Source of the DNA: Natronococcus pandeyae | GTDB lineage: Archaea > Halobacteriota > Halobacteria > Halobacteriales > Natrialbaceae | Direction of reading: 5' to 3' | Length of the DNA stretch: 64,000 bases | NCBI RefSeq assembly: GCF_008122205.1 | Contig: NZ_PHNJ01000003.1 | Span: forward strand, 310,001-374,000 | Part shown: positions 44,435 through 53,768 of the stretch, piece after piece | Position numbering within the stretch: position 1 is the first letter of the stretch | Layout: every line of letters starts with the position of its first letter | Program-made: the position numbers and the translations under genes | Notes under the pieces: generated by a model | Told to the model about the DNA's origin: nothing | The model's database searches: none | Seen by the model: the letters and a program-made list of their open reading frames with translations, nothing else

Positions 44435-45226
44435 CTACGTAAGGTTCCGAAGATCCGGGTGTGATGTAACCGTTTCCTCCAGTCCGCTCACTCGCGTTCT
44501 CACCCGATCACGGATTCGCTGCCACTCTCGATGTCGAGCGAGTACAACTACTGGAATTCGCTCGAGATCGAGGATCCTCGCGATCGAGAGTCGGTGCAGT
44601 CCCCGATGACGCCACAGCAGCGCTCCGTCGCGACCGATGTTCACTCCAACCTCGTTGAGCACGGGATGGCACGCCTCGTTGTTGAGAGACTGCGTCGCTC
44701 CGGCATCCCGACCGAGCAATTCGCGCTGGGTGAGATACCCCTCCGTCGCGATCGCCTGGTGCAGTTCGTCGATCTCTCGGAGCCGCGACAGTCGTTCCTC
44801 GTCCGACTCGCACGCTCGAGTCCACAGCCGTCCGGTCGGCTCCTCGAGCAACGCTTCGTAGAGCTCAGTGTCTTCCCACGGGGCGCCGTGGCGGAATCGT
44901 TGGACGAGCGATTCGTAGACGTCCACTCCGGCGATCGGCTCTCGCTGTTGGTCCCAGTCACCACCGGAGACAGTCCCGAAAACGCGAGGTGAACTGGTGC
45001 GATTGACGTGGTACTCGATACGATCCGGATCGACGTACAGTAGCTTGTACGGATCCGCGTCGGTGTACCGGGTCGGCCTGAGCCGTCGCTGTACTCGATG
45101 GGTGCCGACGAGAATCGGTTTCTGGACGGACCATGGCGTTCTTCCGGCGCTGCCGGTCTTTACTTTCTTTCCAAACGCTTCCGAGAGAGCGGCTAGCCGG
45201 TGTCGCGAGGCGTTACAACTCATCAT
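44435..45226 (-). CDS. ParB-like (sulfiredoxin-fold) protein in the glycan locus
   Basis: A 263-aa soluble protein. The centre to end reads NEVGVNIGRDGALLWRHRGLHRLSIARILDLERIPVVVLARHREWQRIRDRV, which resembles ParB/Srx-like nuclease or kinase-fold proteins that bind nucleotides; GLHRLSIARIL fits the ParB G-x-H-R pattern. The first 100 residues resemble haloarchaeal polysaccharide-locus proteins (DPDRIEYHV, GVDVYESLVQRF). No partition genes are present. I think it is part of the glycan machinery, but its activity is unknown. Confidence 0.7.
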   Translation of the reverse strand: MMSCNASRHRLAALSEAFGKKVKTGSAGRTPWSVQKPILVGTHRVQRRLRPTRYTDADPYKLLYVDPDRIEYHVNRTSSPRVFGTVSGGDWDQQREPIAGVDVYESLVQRFRHGAPWEDTELYEALLEEPTGRLWTRACESDEERLSRLREIDELHQAIATEGYLTQRELLGRDAGATQSLNNEACHPVLNEVGVNIGRDGALLWRHRGLHRLSIARILDLERIPVVVLARHREWQRIRDRVRTRVSGLEETVTSHPDLRNLT

Positions 45227-45345
45227 CTGGGAGCAGTCATGGCTCGTATTCTCGCATCGTTTTCGACCACGGGGTTCGGATGGTACTGACCTCGATACCG
45301 TTCATGTAGTTACCGATATCAGACGGAGAGGATATCGTCGTAAAA

Positions 45346-46812
45346 CTAGATACCGATCTGGGATCTGAGTTCGTTCGGTTCGATCACGCCCGTCTTGACG
45401 CTCAGTGCGGCCCAGACCGCTACGCCGAGACCAACGACCGCCCCGAGCGAGAGGAAGCCGACGATGTAATCCGAGAGGACGAAGACGACGATCCCCATCG
45501 CCGACGCGATCAGGAGTGCCTTCGACGTACTCACGGCGATCTGACCCCAGTCGAGGGGCAGTTCCCGGTGCATCAAGTAGATGTTCCCGGTTACGTACAC
45601 CGCGTACGTGATTACCGTCGCTGCCGCCGCTCCGACGATCCCGATCGTCGGGATCAGGAGAAGGTTGAGGGCCACGTTCCCTACTGCGATCGTTCCTTTC
45701 AAAATCGCGCGCGACTTTGCCTTGCCGAGATAATCGAGACCGGTACCGGTCACGTAGCTTACCGCCTGGATCAGAATGTACAGCGTGAAGACCTGTACGA
45801 CTGGAATCGCACCGTGATACTCCTGGCCGAAGACGAGCGGGATCATCGGATCCGCGACGAGGAACAGGCCGATCGCAGCGGGTGCGTACAGCAGTATCAT
45901 TCCGTGTAGCGCTTCCTGATAGAGTTTGGCGGCTTCGCCGTAGTTGCCCTTCGAACACTGCTCCGAGTACCGAGGTGAGATCGAAAACCCGAGCGAGTTT
46001 GCGGGTTTGACGACGAACTGTATGATCTGCTTGCTGATCATGTAGTAGCCGACCGCGACCGGCGTGAGGAAGAACCCGATCATGATCACGTCGACTCGTT
46101 TGATCAGCACCGTTCCGCTGGACGTGAGCGTGATCGGGAGGCTGTATTCGAACAGTTTGCGGCGCAATCCGGGTTCGATATCGACGGGTTCCTTGTACGA
46201 CCCGACCGTGCGGTAGAGCAGTACGGCGCCGAGTGCGGACGTAATTACCAGGCCGACAACGTATCCGAGGAGGGCACCAACCGCCCCGAACCCTGCTGCA
46301 ACCAGCAAAACGACAAAAACGAACTTGAACAGCGTGTTTACGGCGTGGAGCGTCGCACTCCGCTCGATGTGTTTGAATCCCTGGAAAACCCGCCGGCAGT
46401 ATTCGACGAAGCTGTAGAAGATGATGTACAGCGTCCCCACCAGCAGTAGCGGTTGGAGGGTCGGTTCACCGAGTACGTACGAGATCTGTTCTCGGAACAG
46501 TACGAACACCGAGACGACCACGCCCAAGGACAACAGACAGTACAGCCCCGAGGCACGGATAATGTGTGGAATCTGGCCGGGATCGCTTGCTTCGTAGTCC
46601 GTAATGTATCGTGCCGCGGACCGGGAAAAGCCGAAGCTGGTAATCAGGATAACGACCGAGAAGATGGATATCGAGAGGTATAGCAATCCGTACTGCTCGG
46701 CCGAGAGCACCCGCGCGAGGATTACCAGCAACAGACCGCTCGAGACGACACCGAACAACTGAGCACCGAGTTCGGCCGAGAACCCGGAGACGACTTTTTT
46801 TCTTACACCCAT
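45346..46812 (-). CDS. Wzx-type flippase (polysaccharide exporter)
   Basis: A 488-aa MATE-like/PST family protein with 12-14 helices. GAQLFGVVSSGLLLVILARVLSAEQYGLLYLSISIF at the start is the family signature; SPRYSEQCSKGNYGEAAKLYQEAL and PLVFGQEYHGAIPVVQVFTLYILIQAV are the middle loop typical of Wzx. It would flip the lipid-linked glycan across the membrane. Start ATG at 46812. Confidence 0.92.
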   Translation of the reverse strand: MGVRKKVVSGFSAELGAQLFGVVSSGLLLVILARVLSAEQYGLLYLSISIFSVVILITSFGFSRSAARYITDYEASDPGQIPHIIRASGLYCLLSLGVVVSVFVLFREQISYVLGEPTLQPLLLVGTLYIIFYSFVEYCRRVFQGFKHIERSATLHAVNTLFKFVFVVLLVAAGFGAVGALLGYVVGLVITSALGAVLLYRTVGSYKEPVDIEPGLRRKLFEYSLPITLTSSGTVLIKRVDVIMIGFFLTPVAVGYYMISKQIIQFVVKPANSLGFSISPRYSEQCSKGNYGEAAKLYQEALHGMILLYAPAAIGLFLVADPMIPLVFGQEYHGAIPVVQVFTLYILIQAVSYVTGTGLDYLGKAKSRAILKGTIAVGNVALNLLLIPTIGIVGAAAATVITYAVYVTGNIYLMHRELPLDWGQIAVSTSKALLIASAMGIVVFVLSDYIVGFLSLGAVVGLGVAVWAALSVKTGVIEPNELRSQIGI

Positions 46813-47055
46813 ATATTACAAACCAGACTGATAGGGACGCTGCGGTACTACTGGTTACCATTTCTGAACTTCATAAACACACTGATTGCGGGCCGTCCCA
46901 GCCTCCTCAAACTGGAGCGAGAGGGAAATTATCGGGAATCGACGGTCACGGTTTATACTTCTCACCGGTAGGCGAGGCAATATCTGCGTTCGAACGGTAG
47001 CACCCGAATTCGGTAGTTTCGATAGTTACTTCTCCGGCCATCGTCCGTTGTAAAT

Positions 47056-48654
47056 ATGAACGTTCGACTCCGTCGCGAGAGGGAAGGTTCCGGCGGCACG
47101 TTTGCCCGCGGCCACGCGTTCGTCGATGGAGAGTATCTCGATACGGCCGCCCTCGAGGACCGACTGGAGGGCATGACGTCCGAAGCGGACTTTCACTCGT
47201 TCGCTTCCTCGCTGTACGGCTACTTTTCGCTCGTCCTGGATCTCGAGGAGCAGATCTGCGCTGCAGTCGACCACTGCCGCAGTCGTCCGCTGTTCTATAC
47301 CACCGACCCAGTCCGGATCGGCGACACGTCCCAGGCGGTCGTCGGCGCGGTCGATCCGTCGGAGTACGACCCTGTTTCGGAGCGAGAGTTCCTGACCGCA
47401 AGCTACGTCACGGGCTCCGAGACACTTCATCCCGACCTCGAGCAACTGGAGGCGGGGACGAGCGTTACGCTCTCGGAGTCGGGAGCGACGGTACGATCGT
47501 ACTCGGAGTACTATCCCGCGCCTCAACAGTACACGAAACGAGACGCGCTCGAGGCGCTGGACGAGGTAATGGACGACGTCTCTCAGCGCGTCATCGAAGC
47601 GGCGGACGGCAGCCAGATCTGCGTGTCGCTCAGCGGCGGACACGACTCCCGCCTCATGCTCTGTTCCCTGCTCAAGCAGGGATACGACGACGTGATCGCG
47701 CTGACGTTCGGTAGGGAGGGTGACGTCGATCCGGTGATGGCCCAGGAAATCGCATCGAACCTCGGCGTCGAATGCGTGTTCGTCGAGTACGGATCCAACA
47801 CCTGGACGGATCTGTACGGGTCCGACCTCTGGAACGAATACTACGACCGCGCTTTCAACCTCGACTCGATTCCCGGACTGCAGGTGCTCCCCGCGTTGGA
47901 GGCCGTCGCTGCCGACCCCCGGGTCGAAGACGACGCGTTCTTCGTCTCCGGACAGACGATCGGCGGCGTCGGAAGCCATCTCCCACCGACGCCTTCCTCG
48001 CGAGACGAGCTGATCGACTACATTTACGACGAGCACTACTCGATTTGGCCCTCGAGTGCAACGTTGTCGTCGCTGCTCAAAGAACGCATCTCGAACCGGC
48101 TCCCGAACCGGAGTACGAACTGGACGTCCGAGTACGCACACTGGGAGCAGCGAGAACGGCAGTCGAAATACCTGTACCAGGACGGCATCGCCTACGACCT
48201 GTTCGGGTACGACTTCTGGTACCCGATGGCCGACCGGCAGCTAGTGGAGTTTTTCGAGACGCTCCCCGAGGAGTACCGGCGGGACAAATCGCTGATCGAA
48301 GCGTACAGCAGCGCGCTCTACGGCAGTCTCGCAGATATCGATTCGGAGGACGCGTCCAGATCGGACTCGGAGTGGTCGATCACACGAAAGGTGAGGAACA
48401 CGGTCAAGAACTCCCCACTGCGGCCGTACGCGCAGGTTCTTTACCGGACGTACCTCCAGAACCCCGACCGAGGAGATACTGGCCCCCTGGCCATGTACGC
48501 ACTCTTGGCCGACGGACAGTACAGTATGCACTCGACCGGAAACGAAACGAATCACTCCTTCAGGGCCGCCGAAGCCGTTGGTCGCCTCGATTTCAGCGAT
48601 CCCGACTCACACCGTATGCCGACGGACTCGATTATTCGGGCACCGTTCGAGTGA
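47056..48654 (+). CDS. Asparagine-synthetase-like protein without Cys nucleophile
   Basis: A 532-aa protein with an N-terminal glutaminase-like fold and a C-terminal ATP-pyrophosphatase domain. The PP-loop SGGHDS is at residues 193-198, and the C-terminal DGIAYDLFGYDFWYPMADRQLVEFF matches AsnB-like substrate regions. The start is MNVRLRRE, with no Cys at position 2, so the glutaminase half is probably inactive. In surface-glycan clusters such proteins may amidate uronic acids, using free ammonia or a partner. Confidence 0.83.
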   Translation: MNVRLRREREGSGGTFARGHAFVDGEYLDTAALEDRLEGMTSEADFHSFASSLYGYFSLVLDLEEQICAAVDHCRSRPLFYTTDPVRIGDTSQAVVGAVDPSEYDPVSEREFLTASYVTGSETLHPDLEQLEAGTSVTLSESGATVRSYSEYYPAPQQYTKRDALEALDEVMDDVSQRVIEAADGSQICVSLSGGHDSRLMLCSLLKQGYDDVIALTFGREGDVDPVMAQEIASNLGVECVFVEYGSNTWTDLYGSDLWNEYYDRAFNLDSIPGLQVLPALEAVAADPRVEDDAFFVSGQTIGGVGSHLPPTPSSRDELIDYIYDEHYSIWPSSATLSSLLKERISNRLPNRSTNWTSEYAHWEQRERQSKYLYQDGIAYDLFGYDFWYPMADRQLVEFFETLPEEYRRDKSLIEAYSSALYGSLADIDSEDASRSDSEWSITRKVRNTVKNSPLRPYAQVLYRTYLQNPDRGDTGPLAMYALLADGQYSMHSTGNETNHSFRAAEAVGRLDFSDPDSHRMPTDSIIRAPFE

Positions 48655-49016
48655 ATCGCTCGGGGCCGTCTCCGATACCGCTTGCAAACGCAGCGTGGAC
48701 CGCAGGATTCCGGTCTATTTCTCTGTCGGCTGTGGGCTCCCGAAAGCGGCTCAATTTCCGAAGTGCAGGTACCCGAGCGCGAGTATCGTCGATCGGCACG
48801 TGACCGTCGTTGACATCGCGACGATCTCTCCGTCGCTGGCGATCGCGGTTACTCGGTGGCCCAGTTCTACGAAACAGGCGGATCGTCGTCCCAGCGTGTT
48901 CACTGTGCATCTGCCTCGAGTGCTCGGGGTAACATGTAAGCGCGTTCTAATCCGGCTGACGGAAAGAATCCGGAAACAGAACGTTATTGTGACCGGAGAG
49001 TCGTTAATTAACGTCA
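48655..49016. other. Intergenic, no gene seen
   Basis: About 362 bases of moderate GC with no recognisable product in any frame. TTAATTAACG at 49004-49013 precedes the nucleotidyltransferase ATG closely, so it is more likely close to a transcript start than a TATA box. Confidence 0.5.
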
Positions 49017-49751
49017 ATGCAAGCTGTCGTACTCGCTGCCGGAGAGGGAACGCGGCTCCGTCCGCTGACGGAGGACAAACCCAAGGGAATGGTAGAGGTC
49101 GACGGGGAACCGATCCTCACAAACTGTCTCGACCAGCTCGTCGAGCTCGGCGCGGACGAGTTCGTCCTCGTCGTCGGTTACCTGAAGGAGAAGATCATCG
49201 ACCACTACGGCGACGAGTACCGCGGGGTGCCCATCACGTACGCCCACCAGCGTGAGCAGAAGGGTCTCGCTCACGCGCTGTTGACTGTCGAGGATCACAT
49301 CGACGACGACTTTATGCTCATTCTCGGGGACAACATCTTCCAGGCGAATCTCGGAGATGTCGTCCGCCGTCAGCGCGAAGAGCGCGCCGACGCCGCGTTC
49401 TTGGTCGAGGAAGTTCCGTGGGACGAGGCCTCCCGATACGGCGTCTGTGATACCAACCAGTACGGCGAGATCACCGACGTCGTCGAGAAACCCGACGATC
49501 CGCCGTCGAACCTCGTCATGACCGGCTTCTACACCTTCTCGCCGGCGATCTTCCACGCCTGTCACCTCGTCCAGCCCTCGGGTCGTGGCGAATACGAGAT
49601 CAGCGAGGCGATCGACCTGCTGATCCGAAGCGGCCGGACGATTGACGCGATCGGGCTGGATGGCTGGCGGATCGACGTCGGCTATCCGGAGGATCGCGAC
49701 GAAGCCGAAGAGCGGCTGCAAGAGTCGGAAGTGACGGCGACCGTCGACTGA
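49017..49751 (+). CDS. Sugar-phosphate nucleotidyltransferase (AglF/GraD-like)
   Basis: A 244-aa enzyme that makes NDP-sugars from sugar-1-phosphate and NTP. MQAVVLAAGEGTRLRPLTEDKPKGMV is the signature loop; ILGDNIF carries the metal-binding Asp, and VVEKPDDPPSNLVMTGFY and the C-terminal GWRIDVGYPEDRDEAEE complete the fold. It resembles the glucose-1-phosphate thymidylyl/uridylyl class. It supplies donor for the glycan locus. A close paralog is at 52.1 kb. Confidence 0.9.
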   Translation: MQAVVLAAGEGTRLRPLTEDKPKGMVEVDGEPILTNCLDQLVELGADEFVLVVGYLKEKIIDHYGDEYRGVPITYAHQREQKGLAHALLTVEDHIDDDFMLILGDNIFQANLGDVVRRQREERADAAFLVEEVPWDEASRYGVCDTNQYGEITDVVEKPDDPPSNLVMTGFYTFSPAIFHACHLVQPSGRGEYEISEAIDLLIRSGRTIDAIGLDGWRIDVGYPEDRDEAEERLQESEVTATVD

Positions 49752-50159
49752 GACACAGCGCACGCTCGCCTCGAATCGAACGGTTCACTGCATTATCGTC
49801 GCTGAGACAATGGACTCTGAGAACGTGGTATCTGGTATTCGTAATACAAAATTTGGGAACTGCTGGCACCGAACACACCGGTGATAATTTCGCTGGGTCA
49901 TCGATCGTCTCCAGAGAAGCCAGGAGCGGTCCAAATCGAGTACTGCAGTCGCTGAACCGCCACCGAATAGGTAGTCAACGTTTTCATCCAGACGGATTGA
50001 ACGCGTTCGCACTGAAGACATCGTTCTGGTGCGAACTGCTCCTCGTCGATTCTCCTGAAACCGATCCCACCTACCATCGTGGTACGTTTCGATCAGTCCA
50101 CCCCCTCCATTAGCTCACACGGACTCGTACGCTCTCAGAAGAAGCGGCGATATAACAGC
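49752..50159. other. Intergenic, no gene seen
   Basis: About 408 bases. Short open frames (e.g. 49785-50021 on the minus strand) have no family resemblance. AATACAAAATTTGG at about 49841-49855 is a local AT-rich patch. Confidence 0.5.
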
Positions 50160-51620
50160 TCAATCGGCTCGCTCGGTCGACTGGCTGTCGACGTCGTCCG
50201 TAGAGACGCGTTCAGTGATCAATCGCACAACGTCGATCAGGACCTGTCCGAGCTGGGTGATGATGATCTTCAAATCGAACCAGAGCGACTGTCGACGGAT
50301 ATGCTCGAGATCACATTTGAGTTTGGCATGACCGTTAGTGCTATCGATGTTTCTGATCTGCGCCAGGCCCGTCAGACCAGGCGTCACAGTCCACCGCTTC
50401 GACCAGGATTCGACCTCGCGTTGCAACAGCTGTTCCTCGTCGGTCCAGACGGCGCGCGGCCCGACAACGCTCATTTTGCCGCTGAGGATCGACAGCAGCT
50501 GTGGGATCTCGTCCAGATGCGTTTTTCGAAGCACGCGTCCGACACGGGTAATTTGACCGTCAGCGTTCCCTGGATTCGCGTCTTCGCTCTCGGGATGCAT
50601 CGATCGGAACTTCCAGACCGGAAACGTCCCGCCCAGTTTGGCCGTCCGCGTCTGGCCGTACAGGATCGGTCCGGGCGAGTCGAGTCTGATGGTGACCGCG
50701 ATCACCAGCAACAGCGGCGCTGCAACCAGCAACGCGACCGTCGCGAACGCAACGTCGAACGCGCGCTTGGCCGCACGGCTGTACCACGGCCACGGTTCGA
50801 GGTTGACGCGTACCAGCGCGTCGCCGACCCGCTCGCCCTGTAGAACCTGATCCTCGAGCGACTCGTGGACGAGGGCGTCGACACCCAGTTCGTGACACGT
50901 CCGTAGCACGCCGAAATACTCCTGGCGGTCCCCCTGGCTGAACGCGAGCGCGACGGTGTCGATGTCGCGCTCGCGGAGCACGTGCTCGAGCCGCGAAAGA
51001 CCGTCGATCCGAGCGACGCCGTCGATCTCGTCGATCCGACCACCGGTTGGGACGCCGCCGTCGGTCACGACGGTCTGCTCCGTGTCACCCGGCGTCTCGG
51101 TCGAGATCATCTCCTCCAGGTCCGTCATTCTGATCGCTGGCTCGGAAAGCACCGGCGAGAGAAAGCCGAGTGGCTCGACGGGCAGCGATTGAATCGTCGA
51201 CTTGAGCAGCGCGGGCTGGTCGCCGACGACGAGCACCCGCTGGGGGCGGACGCGGCGCCGACAGACTCCGTACCAGACCGGCAGCGCAGGTGCGAGAAGG
51301 CCGCCGGCCACGAGCATCGTGGGGACGTCCGGTGCTGCGGCGACTCCGGCGGGGCCGAGGCTCACGAGCACGAGACAAGCGATCGCGACCTGGCGGCCCG
51401 TCCGCCCGATCAGCGTCGGCACCGAGCGCGGCCGTGACGTATAGAGCGGGACGAGCGCGACGCCGATGACCCCACCGATGAGTGCCACCGTGGGAACAAC
51501 CGCTTCCGTGTTCGTGAACGTCGACTCGCCGGTCAGGACGGTTGCAACGGTCCCCGCGGCAAGCGCCAACAGCACCGTTCCCACGGCTGTAATGCCGCGG
51601 TACTCCCATCCTAGTGACAT
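50160..51620 (-). CDS. Polyprenyl glycosylphosphotransferase (WbaP/WcaJ-like)
   Basis: A 486-aa initiating sugar transferase. Several N-terminal helices (about residues 10-120), a Rossmann-like middle with RRVRPQRVLVVGDQPALL, then the conserved catalytic part: KRAFDVAFATVALLVAAPLLLVIAVTIRLDSPGPILYGQTR, PVWKFRSM, and KTHLDEIPQLLSILSGKMSVVGPRA. It attaches the first sugar-phosphate to a polyprenyl phosphate. ATG at 51620, with a TATA-like TTTAATATG about 30 nt upstream. Confidence 0.93.
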   Translation of the reverse strand: MSLGWEYRGITAVGTVLLALAAGTVATVLTGESTFTNTEAVVPTVALIGGVIGVALVPLYTSRPRSVPTLIGRTGRQVAIACLVLVSLGPAGVAAAPDVPTMLVAGGLLAPALPVWYGVCRRRVRPQRVLVVGDQPALLKSTIQSLPVEPLGFLSPVLSEPAIRMTDLEEMISTETPGDTEQTVVTDGGVPTGGRIDEIDGVARIDGLSRLEHVLRERDIDTVALAFSQGDRQEYFGVLRTCHELGVDALVHESLEDQVLQGERVGDALVRVNLEPWPWYSRAAKRAFDVAFATVALLVAAPLLLVIAVTIRLDSPGPILYGQTRTAKLGGTFPVWKFRSMHPESEDANPGNADGQITRVGRVLRKTHLDEIPQLLSILSGKMSVVGPRAVWTDEEQLLQREVESWSKRWTVTPGLTGLAQIRNIDSTNGHAKLKCDLEHIRRQSLWFDLKIIITQLGQVLIDVVRLITERVSTDDVDSQSTERAD

Positions 51621-52126
51621 TCTACTCCTACTATATATGAGATATCATATTAAAGCTTGTGAGACTCTCTACCGTACGATTATTGGACTTTCACCGATAG
51701 TAATAGATACCTAATAGACACTGTTTATATATTTTATATGAAAAACAAGAATGTATTTTTGTAGAATATATATTGTAGTGGATTTATATATCGCGGGCTG
51801 ACTCACACTGTGTACCAAACTGGTCGACTCTGGCCGTGAGACGGGTCTGGGGGCCAAAATCGCCACGCTATCTAGAGGCGTCGCCTCGCTTCGGCTGTCG
51901 TCGGCGGTCCGATTAGCCTCACCGCAGTGATCCGCAGTAGGGTGTCGTTTCGAGTGGCTCGTGGTGAGAACGGTCACCGGAAGGGGACTATTACGGCCGG
52001 ATTCGACACTGCCAGCCGATCGCGAACCGATCGCCGAAGCTCACGAGCGGTGACAGTGCGGGTCGCGTGATTCAGCGGCCCCGTGATCGTGTGCTGCAGT
52101 CCGCGTCGGCTGACGGCTCGAGCGGA
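51621..52126. other. Gene-poor AT-rich island
   Basis: About 506 bases. 51640-51800 is markedly AT-rich (e.g. TATATATTTTATATG and TATATATTG runs). No gene, tRNA or transposase remnant recognised in the remainder. Confidence 0.55.
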
Positions 52127-52834
52127 CTACTCCTCGAGCAGCCGACTCGCACGCTCGATATCGTCGGTCGTGTTGACGTTGACCCGCGGGCCGGGTATCC
52201 GGACCGGTTGGACGTCCATCCCCGCGGCGGCGAGCAATCCGACCGCCTCGCTGAGTTCGTACTCGCCACGCTCGGAGGGTGCCGCGAGTTCGAGCGCATG
52301 GAAGATTTCGGTCGGAAGCACGTAACACCCCGTCGTCACCAGCCGGGAGGGCGGCTCGGCCGGTTTCTCGACGATCTCCGTGACGGCTCCGTCGTCGACG
52401 TCGACGACGCCGGTCGCTCGCGCCGTTTCCCGGTCGACTTCCTCGCAAAGGAGTACCAGGTCCGCCTCGGTCGTTTCGAACCGCTCTACGGCGGGCGCGA
52501 TGCTCCCGCCGAACACGTTGTCGCCGTTGAGGACGACGAACGGGCCGTCGACGTGCGGTTCGACGAGCGAAATCGCGTGGCCGAGGCCGAGTTGCTCGCG
52601 CTGGTGGACGTACGTGATGGGAACCCCGCGGTACGCGTCGCCGTAGTGGTCCACGATCTGTGCCTTGCGGTAGCCGACGACGACCACGAGTTCGTCGACG
52701 CCGGCCTCGAGCAGCGTCTCGAAGACGTGCGTCAGGAGCGGTTGCTCGTCGACCGTCACGAGTCCCTTCGGCTGTTCGTCGGTTAGCGGCCGCAGTCTGG
52801 TTCCCTCGCCTGCCGCGGGTACGACGCCTTGCAT
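52127..52834 (-). CDS. Sugar-phosphate nucleotidyltransferase (second paralog)
   Basis: About 235 aa: MQGVVPAAGEGTRLRPLTDEQPKGLV, VVLNGDNVF with the metal-binding Asp, and VEKPAEPPSRLVTTGCY, with the same order as the 49.0 kb enzyme. The C-terminal end is short (RVNVNTTDDIERASRLLEE). The ATG at 52834 is the start; an in-frame ATG at 52918 would add 28 residues of unlike sequence. Two paralogs in one locus suggest two activated sugars. Confidence 0.9.
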   Translation of the reverse strand: MQGVVPAAGEGTRLRPLTDEQPKGLVTVDEQPLLTHVFETLLEAGVDELVVVVGYRKAQIVDHYGDAYRGVPITYVHQREQLGLGHAISLVEPHVDGPFVVLNGDNVFGGSIAPAVERFETTEADLVLLCEEVDRETARATGVVDVDDGAVTEIVEKPAEPPSRLVTTGCYVLPTEIFHALELAAPSERGEYELSEAVGLLAAAGMDVQPVRIPGPRVNVNTTDDIERASRLLEE

Positions 52835-53040
52835 GCGTTCGGATAGCGAGTGGATCGGCAAAAGTCTCGAGCACTCGACGGTGCGCGCTCGTGTAATTGA
52901 TTCGAACGTTTCCGGCACGATATTTGATGGTTTATTTTACATTTGTGCGACGTCAACTATTACCACAGGGGTGTACCCGATGCCGAAATCGGCTCCGATC
53001 AGCAGGTTCGTTCCGAACGTCGATCCGACAGCAACCGGGG

Positions 53041-53694
53041 GTGAGTACCGTGGCTGAGGGCGTCGCCGAAGACCGCACGGAGATGAGTTGGTCCGAACGG
53101 ATCGCGGCGGACTTTACGACCGTTGCCTGGGTGTTGATTCCGATCGCCGTCGGGATCAACGTCGTCGGCAGTTTCATCGTCGGGCTGCTCCGGATCCCGC
53201 TGTTCCTCGACGTGATCGGCACGATCCTGATCGCGATCCTGGCCGGGCCGTGGGTCGCCGTCGTCGCCGGCGTGTTGACGAACGTCGTCCTCGGGGTCGT
53301 CCGAACGCCGACGCTCATCCCGTTCGCCCTCGTCCAGGTCGGTGTCGCGTTAGTCGTGGGCTACGTGGCGCTTCGCGGCTGGTTCCGCATCCGGGAGAGC
53401 CGTGACTACGTCTGGCTCGTCGCGGCCGGCCTCCTCGTGACGGTGACGGCGGTCGTCATCAGTACGCCTATCGCCGTTCTGGTGTTCGGCGGCCTGACCG
53501 GGAGTCCGACGGACGTCGTCGTCGGATTCTTCCTCGCCGCGGGCGCCGAACTCTTCGCTGCCGTGCTGGTCGCGGAGTTCATCTACGAACCGATCGACAA
53601 GATCGCCAGCGTGTTCATCGCCTACTTCATCGCCCAGTCGATCCCCGAGCGATACCTCCCCTCGTTCGGGCAGCTGGCGTTGAACGAAACGTAA
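53041..53694 (+). CDS. ECF transporter substrate-binding S component
   Basis: About 217 aa with five to six membrane helices. SFIVGLLRIPLFLDVIGTILIAILAGPWVAVVAGVLTNVVLGVV is a typical S-component core. Substrate cannot be called from sequence. Start is a GTG at 53041; GTG at 53050 or ATG at 53083 are alternatives. It leads an operon with the T and fused A components. Confidence 0.82.
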   Translation: MSTVAEGVAEDRTEMSWSERIAADFTTVAWVLIPIAVGINVVGSFIVGLLRIPLFLDVIGTILIAILAGPWVAVVAGVLTNVVLGVVRTPTLIPFALVQVGVALVVGYVALRGWFRIRESRDYVWLVAAGLLVTVTAVVISTPIAVLVFGGLTGSPTDVVVGFFLAAGAELFAAVLVAEFIYEPIDKIASVFIAYFIAQSIPERYLPSFGQLALNET

Positions 53695-53768
53695 CGCGAG
53701 ACTCGCCGCGCCGGCCACTGGACGGTCGACCTGGCCGTCCGGCCGCCGACGAGTAGTGATCTACGCAC

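Noticed and set aside
44435-45226. Plasmid partition protein
   Set aside because: The ParB-like fold is suggestive, but there is no ParA and no centromere-like repeats, and the neighbours are glycan genes.
49785-50021. Possible transposase remnant
   Set aside because: The minus-strand frame has no catalytic DDE motif or match that I recognise.
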